A DNA stretch of 6,261 nucleotides, taken from the NCBI GenBank assembly GCA_031279745.1, contig JAITHN010000144.1:1-6261 (forward strand). The letters run 5' to 3'. The position numbers and the translations under genes were made by a program. Source of the stretch: Streptococcaceae bacterium (lineage in GTDB: Bacteria > Bacillota > Bacilli > Lactobacillales > Streptococcaceae). Positions 5,856-6,261 of the stretch are shown one piece after another (position 1 is the stretch's first letter; every line of letters begins with the position of its first letter). The notes under the pieces were generated by a model. That model ran no database searches. It saw only the letters and a list, made by a program, of their open reading frames with translations, and was not told the origin of the DNA.

Positions 5856-5889
5856 ACGCTCTGAAGTATTAGACTTCGGAGCGTTTTTT
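5856..5889 (+). terminator. Rho-independent terminator of the EIIC-glycosidase operon
   Basis: ACGCTCTGAAGT (5856-5867) pairs with ACTTCGGAGCGT (5873-5884), a 12-bp stem with one T-G wobble, loop ATTAG and six T (5884-5889). It begins 7 bases after the glycosidase stop, a tight textbook layout. Confidence 0.92.
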
Positions 5890-5901
5890 GTGTGGGAATC
5901 A

Positions 5902-5991
5902 AATAGGACCTCGATATGCACGCAATATTCGTCTAATATGCACTGAAATTTGCACTCGATATTCTCCCTAATACGCACCCAATATGCATCT
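5902..5991. repeat. Phased 11-12 bp tandem repeat, about eight degenerate units
   Basis: Units begin at 5902, 5913, 5924, 5935, 5947, 5958, 5970 and 5981, so the steps are 11, 11, 11, 12, 11, 12 and 11. The consensus is about AATATGCACTC: for example GATATGCACGC, AATATGCACTGA, AATTTGCACTC, AATACGCACCC. The first unit (AATAGGACCTC) and the units at 5924 and 5958 are the most diverged. It lies just after the operon terminator and codes for nothing that I recognise. Confidence 0.65.
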
Positions 5992-6261
5992 TGGCATTTT
6001 TTACAACTCTTGCATAAGATGGATGGTGAACGTGTAAAAAATGCCATATTCAACAACTGTTTGTAGCATAAGTTACAGGTTTGGCACAAACTTCGTTGTA
6101 GGTTAGTAAAAAATGCTGCATCCTACAATTATGTGTAGCAAAAATTACAGAACTGGCACAAACTTCGTTGTAGGTTAGTAAAAAATGCTCCACACGTTTC
6201 AAAACTTACACTTCTCTCACAAGATTTGTGACAATCATGTAAAAAATGCTACACACGTTTC
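5992..6261. repeat. Hairpin-repeat cluster C, running off the window
   Basis: This is the same family as clusters A and B. TGGCATTTTTTACA (5992-6005) and TGTAAAAAATGCCA (6033-6046) are a perfect 14-bp inverted repeat. GTAAAAAATGC occurs at 6034-6044, 6106-6116, 6178-6188 and 6239-6249. Bases 6082-6117 are repeated exactly at 6154-6189 (36 bp, offset 72). CACACGTTTC occurs at 6191-6200 and again as the last ten bases (6252-6261), offset 61, so another unit begins at the window edge. A perfect hairpin TCACAA-GAT-TTGTGA lies at 6217-6231. There is no gene in 5849-6261. Confidence 0.82.

Noticed and set aside
5793..6089. 98-codon minus-strand open frame
   Set aside because: It covers the operon terminator and two kinds of repeats, and its composition reflects them.
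588..6261. Insertion sequence or prophage remnant
   Set aside because: No transposase, integrase or phage-like frame is present, and the repeats lack the layout of IS ends around a gene.

Overview
The window comes from a low-to-moderate G+C Gram-positive bacterium, most likely of the order Lactobacillales (Enterococcaceae/Streptococcaceae type). The reasons are a sortase (LPATG) surface protein with a MucBP-like end, a Lactococcus-like uracil phosphoribosyltransferase, a PTS-based beta-glucoside locus with a cre-like site, and AGGAG-type ribosome binding sites. I cannot name the species.

Layout. Positions 1-345 (+) are the 3' end of a cell-wall-anchored surface protein. Positions 346-1154 are a long convergent intergenic region. 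It holds two degenerate copies of the surface gene's own 3' end, a strong terminator (478-512), a cluster of about 60-bp hairpin repeats (about 588-870), a terminator read on the minus strand (908-950), a possible 31-aa membrane peptide, and two degenerate copies of the upp 3' end. upp lies at 1155-1784 (-). It is divergent from an RpiR/MurR-type regulator (1871-2641, +, TTG start). Positions 2642-3137 hold a second cluster of the hairpin repeats, an AACCC microsatellite, and a compact promoter with an inverted-repeat operator candidate over the -35 and a cre-like site at the start of transcription. A PTS EIIC permease (3138-4433) and a GH1 6-phospho-beta-glycosidase (4439-5848) form a tight two-gene operon ended by a canonical terminator (5856-5889). 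The last 370 bases hold a phased 11-12 bp tandem repeat (5902-5991) and a third cluster of hairpin repeats that runs off the window.

How the genes work together. The EIIC should import and phosphorylate a beta-glycoside, using EIIA and EIIB encoded elsewhere. The GH1 enzyme then splits the phosphorylated sugar. The RpiR-type protein is the natural local regulator, sensing a sugar phosphate through its SIS domain, with CcpA acting as a global layer at the cre-like site. upp is an unrelated pyrimidine-salvage gene.

Most unusual points. (1) Both genes that converge on the 346-1154 region have tandem degenerate copies of their own 3' coding ends placed between the stop codon and the terminator. 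(2) A family of about 60-72 bp hairpin repeats fills three separate intergenic regions, with paired changes in the stem that suggest a conserved fold. (3) An eight-unit repeat with 11-12 bp (helical) period follows the operon terminator. No phage, transposase or CRISPR gene is present.
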